DNA of 64,000 bases from Mikania micrantha. Taxonomy: Eukaryota > Streptophyta > Magnoliopsida > Asterales > Asteraceae. Shown piece after piece: positions 32,582 through 44,752 of this stretch; positions within the stretch are counted from its first letter, which is position 1, and each line of letters starts with the position of its first letter. Made by a program: the position numbers and the translations under genes. The stretch covers positions 1,364,001 to 1,428,000 of the forward strand of contig CM018694.1 of assembly GCA_009363875.1 (NCBI GenBank), written 5' to 3'. The notes beneath the pieces were generated by a model that did no database searches, was not told the origin of the DNA, and saw only the letters and a list, made by a program, of their open reading frames with translations.

Positions 32582-32694
32582 GACACATGGTCATGGTTTA
32601 TCGAAATAACGGTGGGACGGTGGCTGGGGCAGTTGCGACTGACCCCTACATATGCCCTATACATATGCATATTTCGGTCTATCATGGATGTGTC
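32582..32694. repeat. Stem-loop module, Gypsy-1 5' LTR copy
   Basis: The outer arms pair: GACACAT with ATGTGTC, and CGAAATA with TATTTCG. The inner hairpin (32626-32646) has arms GGGG-CAGT and ACTG-A-CCCC around a TGCG loop with one bulged A. Identical module in the 3' LTR at 41530-41642. Confidence 0.6.
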
Positions 32695-34078
32695 AGTGAT
32701 ATGGTTTAGTGGGTTTGGATTGGGATTGATAATGATCAAGATGATTAAATAATAAAAATGATATTGGAAATGTTTACGCGATGGTGAGGTTACGAACATA
32801 ACTTAAACGCGAATGTTATTTCAGAATTATTAACTTAATAATGTATTTGCGTGGGTGACGATTCACACGAATATAATTATTGAGAATAATATTCTGAAAC
32901 GATATTCCATAAATCGTAAATCGAATCGAAATACGATACAAGCCTTGAATTCGGAAAGGTGACGATCTTTACGAATACGTATGTGAGTAATGTGTTTCGA
33001 CGAGATAACGAAATAATATTTAAGGATATTAGAATAAGAAAACTAAATTAAAAACATTTATTAGGAATTTCAACCTAAAACGAAAACGAAAGAATTATTG
33101 TATTTAAATAATTAATCTAATGATTAATAAATGGAGACAATGTATTTAAACGATTTTCTCTAAAATCATTTTATGGAAACGAAACAATTTATTTAAAATA
33201 AACTTATTTAAAACGAAACTTATTTATTTTTGGCATGCGAACCTAATGGTTTGTGAGTTTGAAGGGCAGCGAACCGAAGACCATGGCACCCACGATTCCT
33301 TAGGCACGAACCCTTGATCATTAGTGAGCCACGAACCTCCTCTTTTAATTCTGGCTGAACCCTATGGAACCGAACCTTCAATGACCGAACCTTTGTCCAT
33401 GGAAACCCCCACCAGGCGAACCTTCTAGGTAGGGGAACCCTAAGTCATTGATCAGCCAAACAACATGGCCGAACCTCTCATCTATATTGGGCCGAACCTT
33501 AGAACATGGGAGCCGAACCTATTCCTTTTTGTAAGAAGGTTCGCTGCCCACCTTCCTTTTTCTTTGAATAATAACAGCTAAGTGATAAACTAGGGTTAAT
33601 GTGGGGTCAAGAACTAAGGAATTATGTGAAATCATGTACGCATGGATGATTATATTAACCACCACCTTTTCTCTCACTAAAATACAAGTATGAGAATTAT
33701 AGTGAATGAATATGGGGAATGTCTTATCTAAACCACTTAGGAGTAAAATTTATTAAACATGAAGGTTACTTTAAATAAATTAAATTCACGGTGGTTAAAA
33801 TAATCTAATAAACATGCATGTAAAAGTGTGGGTATAATTTAGATTATCACTTTTACATATACACATTTATACTGGTATACACGAAAGCTAAAGGCTTGAC
33901 TATCATTATGTGGTAATAAAGAGGACTAACAAGTTAACATCATAAATTAATAATGATTATTGATAAAACCTTTAGAGCATCATTCGATCTTAGGCAAAAT
34001 AAACTAAGTTAATAATATACTTATGAACATAAAAGTAAACACACATACTTATGATTACGGAACACACGATGAATACAG

Positions 34079-34148
34079 GTTGTTGAGTCGTTGTTGATTT
34101 CTTACGTGAGCGCGCATTTTACGAAAACACTGAATCTGAGGAATTCAG
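34079..34148 (+). other. Micro-exon-like block, Gypsy-1 5' LTR
   Basis: 70 nt from 'gaatacag|gttg' to 'aattcag|gtgagttc', with central 'gagcgcgcatt'. Acceptor-like 'catgtttcag' ends at 34851. Copy at 43688-43757 in the 3' LTR. Confidence 0.45.
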
Positions 34149-34332
34149 GTGAGTTCTCATAACCTCCTTTTAAACTGTTTTGCTTTAAACTCGGAGGTGA
34201 AACATGTATACCAATCTAAATATTATTTTGATAACACATGGGTGACACCTGGATTATCAATATGATATTCATATTAATGGATTATTATTGATTATTGATT
34301 GAGATGGATTATTACTTATCCGTGAGTCATTC

Positions 34333-34545
34333 TTGATTGAGTTGACCTCGGTCCTCCGCAATGATTGAATTGCCGTTGATTGAGTTGACTAAGGTCCTCC
34401 GCTGTGATTCCACTGTTGGTTGAGTTGACTGCGGTCCTCCGTAGTGCACGTATTGACACTTATAGGAATATCGTTGGTTGAGTTGACTGAGGTCCTCCGC
34501 GATGATTCCGCCGTTGATTGAGTTGACTGAGGTCCTCCACGGTAA
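34333..34545 (+). repeat. 40-bp tandem repeats in Gypsy-1 5' LTR
   Basis: Five units of 'ttgattgagttgactgagg' plus 'tcctccgcgatgattccgcc' with small changes; the third is longer. The same set is at 43942-44152 in the 3' LTR. Confidence 0.85.
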
Positions 34546-35146
34546 CTTATACTGATATGATTATGATGATTGATGATTATTGAATTGATGTGATTAGTTG
34601 AATATACATGGATAATTATTGGTGATTATTGTGTATGTGATTACTTGGATTGTTTGTATGTTGTGTTTGTTAGATTTTGGCAGTGTTGGATTATCTTGCA
34701 GGTGCACATATGGATTTCTTGGGAAATTATAACTTTCATAAACCTATTTTTAAAACTTTCATAAACATTTTATAAACATTTTTAATACATAAAAACTTAT
34801 GATTTCTCACCAACTACTTCGTAGTTGACACTTGATTTTCACATGTTTCAGGGAATGAAGACAAGTAAGTAGGGTAGGATAGCTCTACCTTCTTTTGGGA
34901 CATCGTCACGTAGGATCTTGGACTTAGCTAAATAACTGAAATTCTGAAGATTATAATTTAGGTAGATAGCTAAATCTCTTTTGTATTTGATGTAACTAAT
35001 TCATGATGAACATGATTTTTGTGTAAGTAATTTGGTTGATTAAATGATATGTGATGATTTAAATTAGATGCCCACGAGCTTATGAACAATCTACACATCC
35101 CTCGTGGCATCCCGACGTTTCCGCCATTGGTCGGGGTGTTACAGAT

Positions 35147-35158
35147 TGGTATGAGAGC
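35147..35158 (+). other. Gypsy-1 primer-binding site
   Basis: 'tggtatgagagc', three bases after the 5' LTR, is one mismatch from the initiator-Met tRNA complement. Confidence 0.8.
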
Positions 35159-36663
35159 CTGGGTTATAGGGAATTAGGTTACTAGAAATGGTTGACCTAG
35201 TCTATAACCGTAGGATACCCTAGTATGAATTATTTCATACACTAGTTAGTATATTCAGGATTTCATGCTTATGTGTTTATTGCATGTTAACTGAACTCCT
35301 GTTATACATCTGATTACATATGTTATTTGCTGATTTCTTGCTTACGTGTGCCCTAATGATTCGATAAGGACATACACGTGGTGTATCGTAAAGGTGGTGG
35401 GATGTTGTCTGGGGCAGTTGCGACTGATCCCTACATATGCCCTATATATACATATACCATTTATGGTGCATTAGGTGGATGTCAGTATTGAAGAATGTGG
35501 GAACTACCCGTTTGGGAAATTATCTGCTTAGGAAATTAACTGCTTAGGAATTATCTGCTTTAGGAATTATTTGTTTGATCTATAAACACCAGACAAGGAC
35601 ACACTCATGGTATACTACAAAGGTGGTGGGACGGTGGCTGGGGCAGTTGCGACTGACCCCTACATATGCCCTATACATATACCATTTGTAGTATATTGGG
35701 GGTCTGTCAGTGTCAGGAACTTAGGATATTATTAGGAAGTGTTGTAAGGTTGATGTTGATGGAATGTTGGTTAAGTTTGGTTTGGATTGACACTTTGTAT
35801 GATCATATTTGATGAACACATATAAACTCATTTATGAACACACTATTGGACACGTGGGGTGTATAGGATCAACGAACACTTAGTGATGGACTGAAGACTT
35901 GGATGATGATATAGCCACTTAATGAACATATGAACGCATAGTGATGATATTAACACTTAGTGATTGGTATGAACACTTGACGAGAATGAATTATAGGGAA
36001 GATATGAACACTTAGTGACAATAAGAGCACTCAGTGATGATATGAACCCTTATTGATGATTATGGACATTGGGATTTGGTATGGATTTTTAGTGAACTTA
36101 GACATTTGGGGAAACTTTAATGTCAGGTGAACTTAGACATTAGCTGAACTTAGAAATAGGCAAACCTATGTGTCAGGTGAACTTAGACATTAGGCGATCC
36201 TAATTGTCCAAGGGAACTAGAGACCACTTCACTCAAAATTATTTTACATGGGATAAGGTTTGTGAAGTGAGACTATGGTAAGATACATGATGCACCCTAA
36301 ATTCTAACAAGGGCATAATCGTGGTGCAATAAAACGGTGGTGGGACGGTGTAGGGGAGGTTGCGATCTACCCCTGCATATGCTCTATATATAAGCTTGTT
36401 GCATTGCATCGGGAGGTTGTCAGTGTTGGTATAGGGTGGGGAATGTATGGAACTTAGGAATATTTAACTAATATTAGTTATGACCAACTAGGACACTTAG
36501 TATAATATTAGGAAATTGATAAATGTTATGAGTTTAATGACAGATAGGAGAGAAATATAGTTCCTATATGTAATCCTAACTGTTTAAAAAGAACTCATTT
36601 GACTATAGTTTGTATGACTTACGTTGTAAACGGTAGTAACATGTTTCTAATCTATTCAGAAAC
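35159..36663 (+). repeat. Gypsy-1 leader with three stem-loop modules
   Basis: Non-coding leader before gag. Modules lie at 35369-35483, 35598-35714 and 36311-36421. Each has outer inverted arms and the central hairpin. Outer arms differ between copies yet still pair: TATACTACAAA with TTTGTAGTATA in the second; TGTATCGTAAA with TTTATGGTGCA (two G-T pairs and an A-C or similar mismatch) in the first. 35800-36250 has 'gaacacttagtgatga' and 'gaacttagacatt' phrases repeated loosely. Confidence 0.7.
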
Positions 36664-38184
36664 ATGCCGCCACGCCGTCATAACGGAGATGATACGAACT
36701 CGGAAGATGCTAACGGTAATGCCAATTCTGGCATACAAGAGTTAGCGAACCTTATTTCTGGATTGGTGAATCAATTAACTCAAGCCAATCAATCTCTCAC
36801 TCAGAACAGAGGTGGTGCAAACCCACCAACTTGCACATTCAAGCACTTCAATTCCTGTAATCCACTGAAGTTTACGGGTTCTGAGACGGCCACTGGTCTA
36901 CTGCAGTGGTTTGAGAGCTTTGAGAATACCTTCATCAACAGTGATTGCCCCGAGAACCTGAAAGTTCGTTATGCCACTAGTGTTTTCCAAAAGAGAGCAC
37001 TAACATGGTGGAATGGGGAGAAACGAACTAGGGGAGTTGATGTTGCCCTAGCACTGACATGGACGGAGGTCAAGAATCTAATGACCACTGAATTCTGTCC
37101 TCGAAGCGAGATGAGGAAGCTTGAGACTAAGTTCTGGGAACTCAAGCAAAACAGCGGAGAGAACGTGATCTACAATACTCGTTTCCACGAGTATAGTCTG
37201 CTGGTGCCTCATCTGGTGACACAGTTGGAGAGAGCTATTGAGAAGTATATAGGCGGTTTGCCTATGCAGATTCAGGATACTGTTTATGGAAGCAACCCCA
37301 AAACACTTGAGGCTGCAATCGGTTTGTCTGCTACACTCACTGATAATCACGTAAAGGCTGGAACACTCACAAGAAAGGGAACGAAGAAGACTGAGGTGAA
37401 GACTGCTGCAAAGGAAATAAAGACCGAAGTCAAGTCTGAGGCTGCTAGCTCATCAAAAAGCAGCAACAGGAAGTGGAAGACTAGGAGTTATGCTGTTACC
37501 ACTCCAGTCACTCAACAGTCCTCCAATAATTCCAGCACTAGGAATTTTGGAGCTGTTCCGCAATGCAATACTTGCAGATATCACCACATGCCTAACTTTC
37601 CGTGTCGTGTCTGCAACAACTGTGGCAAGTACGGCCACTTTGCTAACGTTTGTCGGAGTGCACCGCAAGCACAAAGGATGCAACCTGCTCCGCTTGCACT
37701 TCCAGCGCCGCAAGCTCAACAAGTTCAACCGATACAAGCTGCACCTGTTCGCCAGGTACTTGTACAGGCAAGATCCTATTACGAGTGTGGTGAAGTGGGT
37801 CACTTCAGAAATCAGTGCCCAAGACTGACGGGAAACAATCAAAGGGTGGCTCGAGACAGAGCGTTTCAACTAAATGCTCCAGCTGTTCAAGCCAACCAAG
37901 ATGTAGTCAACGGTACATTTCTGATCAACAACTCTTATGCATCTGTTCTATTTGATTCTGGTGCCGATAGGAGCTTCGTTTCATATGATTTTGAATGCAT
38001 GCTTGGTAGAACACGTACACACTTAGATAAACCGTTTAACATGAAGGTGGCTGACGGAAACACTATCGATATTGACACTGTTATTATTGGATGTATTGTG
38101 AACTTAAGTGATCACGTTTTCCCAATTGATCTTATACCTATGCATCTTGGTAGCTTTGATGTTATCATAGGCATGGATTTTTAG
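36664..38184 (+). CDS. gag: Gypsy-1 gag-protease, 506 codons
   Basis: Open frame starting MPPRRHNGDD, the first ATG after the leader. A Retrotrans_gag-type capsid domain spans about residues 55-230 (LLQWFESFENTF, ALTWWNGEKR, WELKQNSGENV). Lys-rich sequence follows, then a zinc knuckle CNNCGKYGHFANVC (about 37612-37653). A second knuckle starts YYECGEVGHF, so its first Cys is Tyr. A pepsin-like protease with LFDSGADRSFVS (about 37945-37985) and IIGMDF closes the frame. The stop TAG at 38182 falls inside the protease, just after GMDF, where related elements continue. Gag could still be made; the link to RT is lost. Confidence 0.88.
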   Translation: MPPRRHNGDDTNSEDANGNANSGIQELANLISGLVNQLTQANQSLTQNRGGANPPTCTFKHFNSCNPLKFTGSETATGLLQWFESFENTFINSDCPENLKVRYATSVFQKRALTWWNGEKRTRGVDVALALTWTEVKNLMTTEFCPRSEMRKLETKFWELKQNSGENVIYNTRFHEYSLLVPHLVTQLERAIEKYIGGLPMQIQDTVYGSNPKTLEAAIGLSATLTDNHVKAGTLTRKGTKKTEVKTAAKEIKTEVKSEAASSSKSSNRKWKTRSYAVTTPVTQQSSNNSSTRNFGAVPQCNTCRYHHMPNFPCRVCNNCGKYGHFANVCRSAPQAQRMQPAPLALPAPQAQQVQPIQAAPVRQVLVQARSYYECGEVGHFRNQCPRLTGNNQRVARDRAFQLNAPAVQANQDVVNGTFLINNSYASVLFDSGADRSFVSYDFECMLGRTRTHLDKPFNMKVADGNTIDIDTVIIGCIVNLSDHVFPIDLIPMHLGSFDVIIGMDF

Positions 38185-41100
38185 CCACCCACAAAGCGGA
38201 GATTGTTTGTCATGAAAAATACATTCATATTCCCTCGCCTTCGGGTGAAACTTTAAGAGTTTTTGGGGAAACGTCTAGCAAAGGTCTTAAGCTGATGTCA
38301 TGCACTAAAGCACACAAGTAACTTAGGAAGAAATGTATAGCATTCTTAGCACACATTGTGGAGAAGAAAGAGAAAGGAAAGAGGATTGAAGATGTTCCTG
38401 TGATAAGAGAGTTTCCTGAAGTATTTCCAGACGACTTGCTGGGTCTTCCACCAGAACGTCAAGTAGAGTTTCGAATTGACTTAATACCTGGTGCGAATCC
38501 TGTCGCCAAAGCTCCTTACAAACTTGCGCCTTCGGAGTTACAAGAACTGGCGAGCCAACTGCAAGAATTGACTGATAAAGGATTTATTCACCCGAGCCAT
38601 TCACCATGGGGTGCACCGGTCCTGTTTGTCAAGAAGAAGGATGGGTCATTCCGGATGTGCATCAACTACCGCGAATTGAACAAGCTCACAATCAAGAATC
38701 GATATCCACTGCCGCGCATAGATGATCTTTTTGATCAACTTCAAGGCTCGGCATGGTTTTCAAAGATCGATCTTAGGTTTGGGTATCATCAGCTTCGCGT
38801 ACATGAAGATGATATTCCCAAGACTGCTTTCAGAACAAGATATGGCCATTATGAATTTCTGGTAATGCCTTTCGGCCTTACCAATGCACCGGCAGCTTTC
38901 ATGGACCTCATGAACCGTTTTTGCAGGCCATACTTGGATAAATTTGTGATTGTATTCATTCATGATATTCTGATATATTCTAAGAGCAAAGCAGAACACG
39001 AGCAACACCTTAAGTTGATTATGGAGGTCTTGAGAAAAGAACAACTGTATGCCAAATTCTCTAAGTGTGAATTTTGGCTTAAAGAAGTTCAATTCTTTGG
39101 ACACATAGTCAATGAAAAGGGTGTTCACGTGGATCCTGCAAAGATTGATGCGGTAAAGAATTGGAGTACCCCGAAGACACCGACGGAGATTCGATCGTTT
39201 TTCGAACTTGCCGGTTACTATCGGCGGTTTATTTCAGATTTCTCCAGGATTGCTGTCCCTCTCACTTCTTTAACTCAAAAGAACAAACCATACGAGTGGG
39301 GACCAAAGCAAGAAGAGGCGTTTCAGACTTTGAAGCAGAAACTTTGTGATGCTCCTGTCTTGACACTGCCTGATGGAAATGATGATTATGTGGTTTATTG
39401 TGATGCATCCAACCTAGGTCTAGGTTGTGTCCTCATGCAACAGGGAAAGGTTGTGGCATATGCATCAAGACAGCTAAAAATTCACGAGAAGAACTACATT
39501 ACTCACGACTTGGAACTTGGTGCAGTCGTGTTTGCTTTGAAGATATGGAGACATAATCTTTATGGCACAAAGTGTGTAGTATTTACAGATCACAAGAGTT
39601 TGCAGCATATCCTCAATCAGAAAGAAATTAACATGAGAAAACGGAGATGGGTTGAACTGTTGAACGATTAGGACTGTGAAATTCGCTACCATCCTGGTAA
39701 AGCGAATGTAGTAGCAGATGCACTTAGTCGCAAAAGTCAAGTTCAGATCCATGGTGTCCGAGTGCACACTAATCTCCGTAATGATGTTCTCACAGCCCAA
39801 CAACACTCATTAGCCCAAGAAAACTTGAAAAATGAGATGTCTTGCGGGATTGAGATCTTATTGGAAACTAAGGATGATGGTTGGATGTTATTTGAATCGG
39901 TTGTGGATACCGAACAGGGGTGTTCTTTGGATGGTGATTATGGATGAAGCTCATAAGTCTCGTTACTCAATCCATCCGGGTGCCGATAAGATGTATCAAG
40001 ACCTTAGAGCCTTGTACTGGTGGCCTGGAATGAAGAAGGATATTGCTGAATATTTGTCTAAGTGCCTCAACTGTGCTAAAGTCAAGGCAGAACACCAGCG
40101 ACCTTCGAGATTGTTATTATAACCTGAAATACCCATGTGGAAGTGGGAGAATATCTCCATGTATTTTCTTATTAAACTCCCACGAACCACAAACGGTAAG
40201 GATAGTATCAGGGTGATAGTTGATAGATTGACCAAGTCGGCTCATTTCTTACCTATAAGCAAAACGTACCCTGTGCGGAAGTTAGCTCGTAGATACATTG
40301 ATGAGATAGTTAGCTGACATGGAATTTCCTTAAGCATAATATCGGATCGTGATGCTCGTTTCACGGCACGATTTTGGGAATCACTTCATGAAGCTTTTGG
40401 AACAAGATTGGATCTTAGCACTGCGTATCATCCTCAGACGGATGGACAAATGGAGCGAACGATCCAGACACTCGAAGATATGTTGAGAGCTTGTGTCATC
40501 GATTTCGGTGGCAATTGGGATTGCCATCTACCACTGGTTGAGTTCTCGTATAACAACAGTTATCACGCAAGCACTGGTATGGCGCCGTTTGAAGCTCTTT
40601 ATGGCAGAAAATGTCGGTCACCTATCTGTTGGACCGAGGTCGGCGAATCGCAGATCACTGGTCCTGAGATTATTCAAGAAACGGCTGACAAGATCCGCCA
40701 GATCCGTGACAATCTGTTAGCTAGTCGACAGAAAAGCTATGCGGATAAACGAAGAAAACCTTTAGAGTTTGAAGTGGGAGATACGGTATTACTTAAAGTA
40801 TCGCCTTGGAAGGGCGTTGTACGATTCGGGAAGAAAGGTAAGCTGGCTCCACGTTATGTTGGCCCTTTTAAGATTCTTGAACGGATCGGGAAGGTTGCCT
40901 ACAAGTTGGAACTTCCTCCTGAACTTAGTAACGTGCACCCGACATTTCACGTGTCCAATTTAAGAAAGTGCTTAGCTGATCAGGATCTTCAGGTACCACT
41001 CGATGACATTCGTGTCGATGATACCTTGCACTTTGTTGAAAAACCGGTTGAGATAATGGATCGCGATGTTAAAAAGCTCAAACGCAGTAGAATTCCAATT

Positions 41101-41207
41101 GTCAAAGTATGATGGGAGTCGAGCGTGGTCCAGAATTCACCTGGGAACGGGAAGATCAGATGAAGCTTAAGTACCCACATTTATTCACTACGGTCACTCC
41201 AAGTTGA
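38185..41207 (+). pseudogene. pol: Gypsy-1 pol: RT, RNase H, integrase, chromodomain-like end (dead)
   Basis: 38185-38357 is a stop-filled protease-RT linker. 38358-39671 encodes RT and RNase H: YPLPRIDDLFDQL, FSKIDLRFGYHQLR, MPFGLTNAPAAF, YCDASNLGLG. The catalytic site reads FIHDILIYS, so the first Asp of the usual pair is His. After TAG at 39669 and a frameshift near 39940 comes the integrase HHCC zinc region (CLNCAKVKAEH). In the integrase core the first catalytic Asp position reads ISMYF (Tyr); SDRDARF and QMERTIQTL retain the other acidic residues. A TGA lies at about 40316. The end (about 41050-41207) matches a Tekay-type chromodomain in pieces, with a frameshift near 41110. Confidence 0.88.
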
Positions 41208-41241
41208 ATTTCGGGACGAAATTCTCTTAACTATGGGAGAC

Positions 41242-44200
41242 TGTAACATCACTGTACTTCAGGTTGTCCTTACATCTGTACGATTGTACTGTTACGACCT
41301 GATATAATAATTATTAATGAGGATGCATTATTTGATGATTATCACTGTTATTGGTATACATATGAGAATATATTATTGTTATATACGTAAACCATGGGAA
41401 GTTTAGTTGTAACCCAACTAAACAGAACCAGAGAGTTTATCGCTGTTGAACTCACGGATATGGGATTATTAGTTTAGAATTGGAAAGGAGTTTGAGTTGG
41501 TTGTAGTTTGGTTGCTAAACATAGTCAAGGACACATGGTCATGGTTTATCGAAATAACGGTGGGACGGTGGCTGGGGCAGTTGCGACTGACCCCTACATA
41601 TGCCCTATACATATGCATATTTCGGTCTATCATGGATGTGTCAGTGATATGATTTAGTGGGTTTGGATTGGGATTGATAATGATCAAGATGATTAAATAA
41701 TAAAAATGATATTGGAAATGTTTACGCGATGGTGAGGTTACGAACATAAATTAAACGCGAATGTTATTTCAGAATTATTAACTTAATAATGTATTCGTGT
41801 GGGTGACGATTCAAACGAATATAATTATTGAGAATAATATTATGAAACGATATTCCATAAATCGTAAATCGAATTGAAATGCGATACAAGCGTTGGATTC
41901 GGAAAGGTGACGATCTTTACGAATACGTACGTGAGTAAGGTGTTTCGACGAGATAACGAAATAATATTTAAGGATATTAAAATAAGAAAAATAAATTAAA
42001 AACACTTATTAGGATTTCAACCTAAAACGAAAACGAAAGAATTATTGTATTTAAATAATTAATCAAATGATTAATAAACGGAGACAATGTATTTAAACGA
42101 TTTTCTCTAAAATCATTTTATGGAAACGAAACAATTTATTTAAAATCATCTTATTTAAAACGAAACTTATTTATTTAAAATGTTTTATGTTTTAAATATG
42201 TTTTACGAATGGAAACCGAGCATTTTATTATTTTAAGGCGATATAAACGAGACCGAGCACGGGGGATTAAGACGCGATAAAAGGAAGAGTTTCCCCTTCT
42301 TCCTTCTCATTTTCCACCTACAACTCTCTCTAGCAACATTTATGCCATTTCTCTCTCTACAACTTCTCTCTAGACTATCGTGCTCATTTCTAGACGGATT
42401 CACGAGATCTTGGCGCCTACACGACCGCGTGATCAAGAGGAACAAGACCATACGAAGAAAAAGAGCTTTCGACCACGATTTAAAGGTAAATGATCTATTT
42501 TGTATTTGGGTTTTGACCATGTATAGAAATTGGTTAAGGTAACATCCTATAAACAAATTCTACACCTCAAAACCCTAAACCACATGTGTATACGGATGAG
42601 GGAACCATGGTCGAGTTGGCAACGAATTGATTTTTGAAGGATAGGACGTTGAGCAACCATGGGAGAACATGTTCGTGACTGGCTAACCCACATGCAGGTC
42701 GGCGAACCTCATGTTGGCCGAACCTTCTAGCCACCACCCCCGAACCTATCTATGTAAACCCTAGTTGGCCGAACCCTTACAGACCGGCGAACCTTGGTGC
42801 TAGGAGAACCCTAGCCGAGATATAAGTGGCCGAACCTTATGGCCTGCGAACCTAATGGTTCGTGAGTCTGAAGGGCAGCGAACCGAAGACCATGGCACCC
42901 ACGATTCCTTAGGCACGAACCCTTGATCATTAGTGAGCCACGAACCTCCTCTTTTAATTCTGGCTGAACCCTATGGAACCGAACCTTCAATGACAGAACC
43001 TTTGTCCATGGAAACCCCCACCAGGCGAACCTTCTAGGTAGCGGAACCCTAAGTCATTGATCAGCCAAACAACATGGCCGAACCTCTCATCTATATTGGG
43101 CCGAACCTTAGAACATGGGAGCCGAACCTATTCCTTTTTGTAAGAAGGTTCGCTGCCCACCCTCCCTTTTCTTTGAATAATAACAGCTAAGTGATAAACT
43201 AGGGTTAATGTGGGGTCAAGAACTAAGGAATTATGTGAAATCATGTATGCATGGATGATTATATTAATCACCACCTTTTCTCTCACTAAAATACAAGTAT
43301 GAGAATTATAGTGAATGAATATGGGGAATGTCTTATCTAAACCACTTAGGAGTAAAATTTATTAAACATGAAGGTTACTTTAAATAAATTAAATTCACGG
43401 TGGTTAAAATAATCTAATAAACATGCATGTAAAAGTGTGGGTATAATTTAGATTATCACTTTTACATATACACATTTATACTGGTATACACGAAAGCTAA
43501 AGGCTTGACTATCATTATGTGGTAATAAAGAGGACTAACAAGTTAACATCATAAATTAATAATGATTATTGATAAAACCTTTAGAGCATCATTCGATCTT
43601 AGGCAAAATAAACTAAGTTAATAATATACTTATGAGCATAAAAGTAAACACACATACTTATGATTACGGAACACACGATGAATACAGGTTGTTGAGTCAT
43701 TGTTGATTTCTTACGTGAGCGCGCATTTTACGAAAACACTGAATCTGAGGAATTCAGGTGAGTTCTCATAACCTCCTTTTAAACTATTTTGTTTTAAACT
43801 CGGAGGTGAAACATGTATACCAATCTAAATATTATTTTGATAACACATGGGTGACACCTGGATTATCAATATGATATTCATATTAATGGATTATTATTGA
43901 TTATTGATTGAGATGGATTATTACTTATCCGTGAGTCATTGTTGATTGAGTTGAACTCAGTCCTCTGCAATGATTGAATTGCCGTTGATTGAGTTGACTA
44001 AGGTCCTCCGCTGTGATTCCACTATTGGTTGAGTTGACTGCGGTCCTCCGTAGTGCACGTATTGACACTTATAGGAATATCGTTGGTTGAGTTGACTGAG
44101 GTCCTCCGCGATGATTCCGCCGTTGATTGAGTTGACTGAGGTCCTCCGCGGTAACTTATACTGATATGATTATGATGATTGATGATTATTGAATTGATGT

Positions 44201-44752
44201 GATTAGTTGAATATACGTGGATAATTATTGGTGATTATTGTGTATGTGATTACTTGGATTGTTTGTATGTTGTGTTTGTTGGATTTCGGCTGTGTTGGAT
44301 TATCTTGCAGGTGCACATGTGGATTTCTTGGGAAGTTATAACTTTCATAAACCTATTTTTAAAACTTTCATAAACATTTTATAAACATTTTTAATACATA
44401 AAAACTTATGATTTCTCACCAACTACTTCGTAGTTGACACTTGATTTTCACATGTTTCAGGGAATGAAGACAAGTAAGTAGGACAGGATAGCTCTACCTT
44501 CTTTTGGGACATCGTCACGTAGGATCTTGGACTTAGCTAAATAACTGAAATTCTGAAGATTAGAATTTAGTTAGATAGCTAAATCTCTTTTGTATTTGAT
44601 GTAACTAATTCATGATGAACATGATTTTTGTGTAAGTAATTTGGTTGATTAAATGATATGTGATGATTTAAATTAGATGCCCACGAGCTTACGAACAATC
44701 TACACATCCCTCGTGGCATCCCGACGTTTCCGCCATCGGTTGGGGTGTTACA
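41242..44752 (+). repeat. Gypsy-1 3' LTR (full length)
   Basis: 3511 bp. It holds a stem-loop module (41530-41642), TATA-like 'gatataaac' near 42240, CT-rich tract 42330-42375, donor-like 'taaag|gtaaatg' at 42485, a CGAACC array at about 42700-43150, block 43688-43757, 40-bp repeats 43942-44152 and acceptor-like 'catgtttcag' ending 44460. 'gggagac' before the LTR is a weak PPT. Confidence 0.92.
42230..42490 (+). promoter_or_regulatory. Putative core promoter and first exon of Gypsy-1 LTR
   Basis: 'gcgatataaacgag' (42238-42251) is followed by a pyrimidine-rich stretch with 'ctctctcta' repeats and, at 42485/42486, 'taaag|gtaaatg'. Solo LTRs A and B have 'ttgag|gtaaaaa' at the matching place (28901 and 49500). 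The TATA assignment is by position only. Confidence 0.45.

Larger units (their letters stand above)
32294..35143 (+). repeat. Gypsy-1 5' LTR (internally deleted)
   Basis: 2850 bp. Against the 3' LTR it lacks the sequence between 42177 and 42839, joined at about 33230. The lost part holds the TATA-like 'gatataaac', the CT-rich tract and the first donor-like site. Kept: stem-loop module 32582-32694, CGAACC array 33235-33545, block 34079-34148, 40-bp tandem repeats 34333-34545. Confidence 0.9.
32294..44752 (+). mobile_element. Gypsy-1, complete-structure Ty3/gypsy element, probably Tekay-like chromovirus
   Basis: LTRs 32294-35143 and 41242-44752 (TGTAACATCACTG ... GGGGTGTTACA) are flanked by perfect TCATG duplications (32289-32293 and 44753-44757). 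Inside are PBS, a 1.5-kb leader, gag-protease, RT-RNase H-integrase and a degraded PPT. The frameshifted sequence after the integrase resembles the C-terminal chromodomain of Tekay-type elements. The 5' LTR is 661 bp shorter than the 3' LTR because of an internal deletion. Several catalytic residues are changed, so the element is inactive. Confidence 0.93.

Noticed and set aside
32640..32670. The 'gccctatacatatgc' string as the LTR TATA box of Gypsy-1
   Set aside because: The string belongs to the stem-loop module, which is repeated in the leader where promoters are not expected. The 42238-42251 site with its CT tract is the better candidate, though neither is proven.
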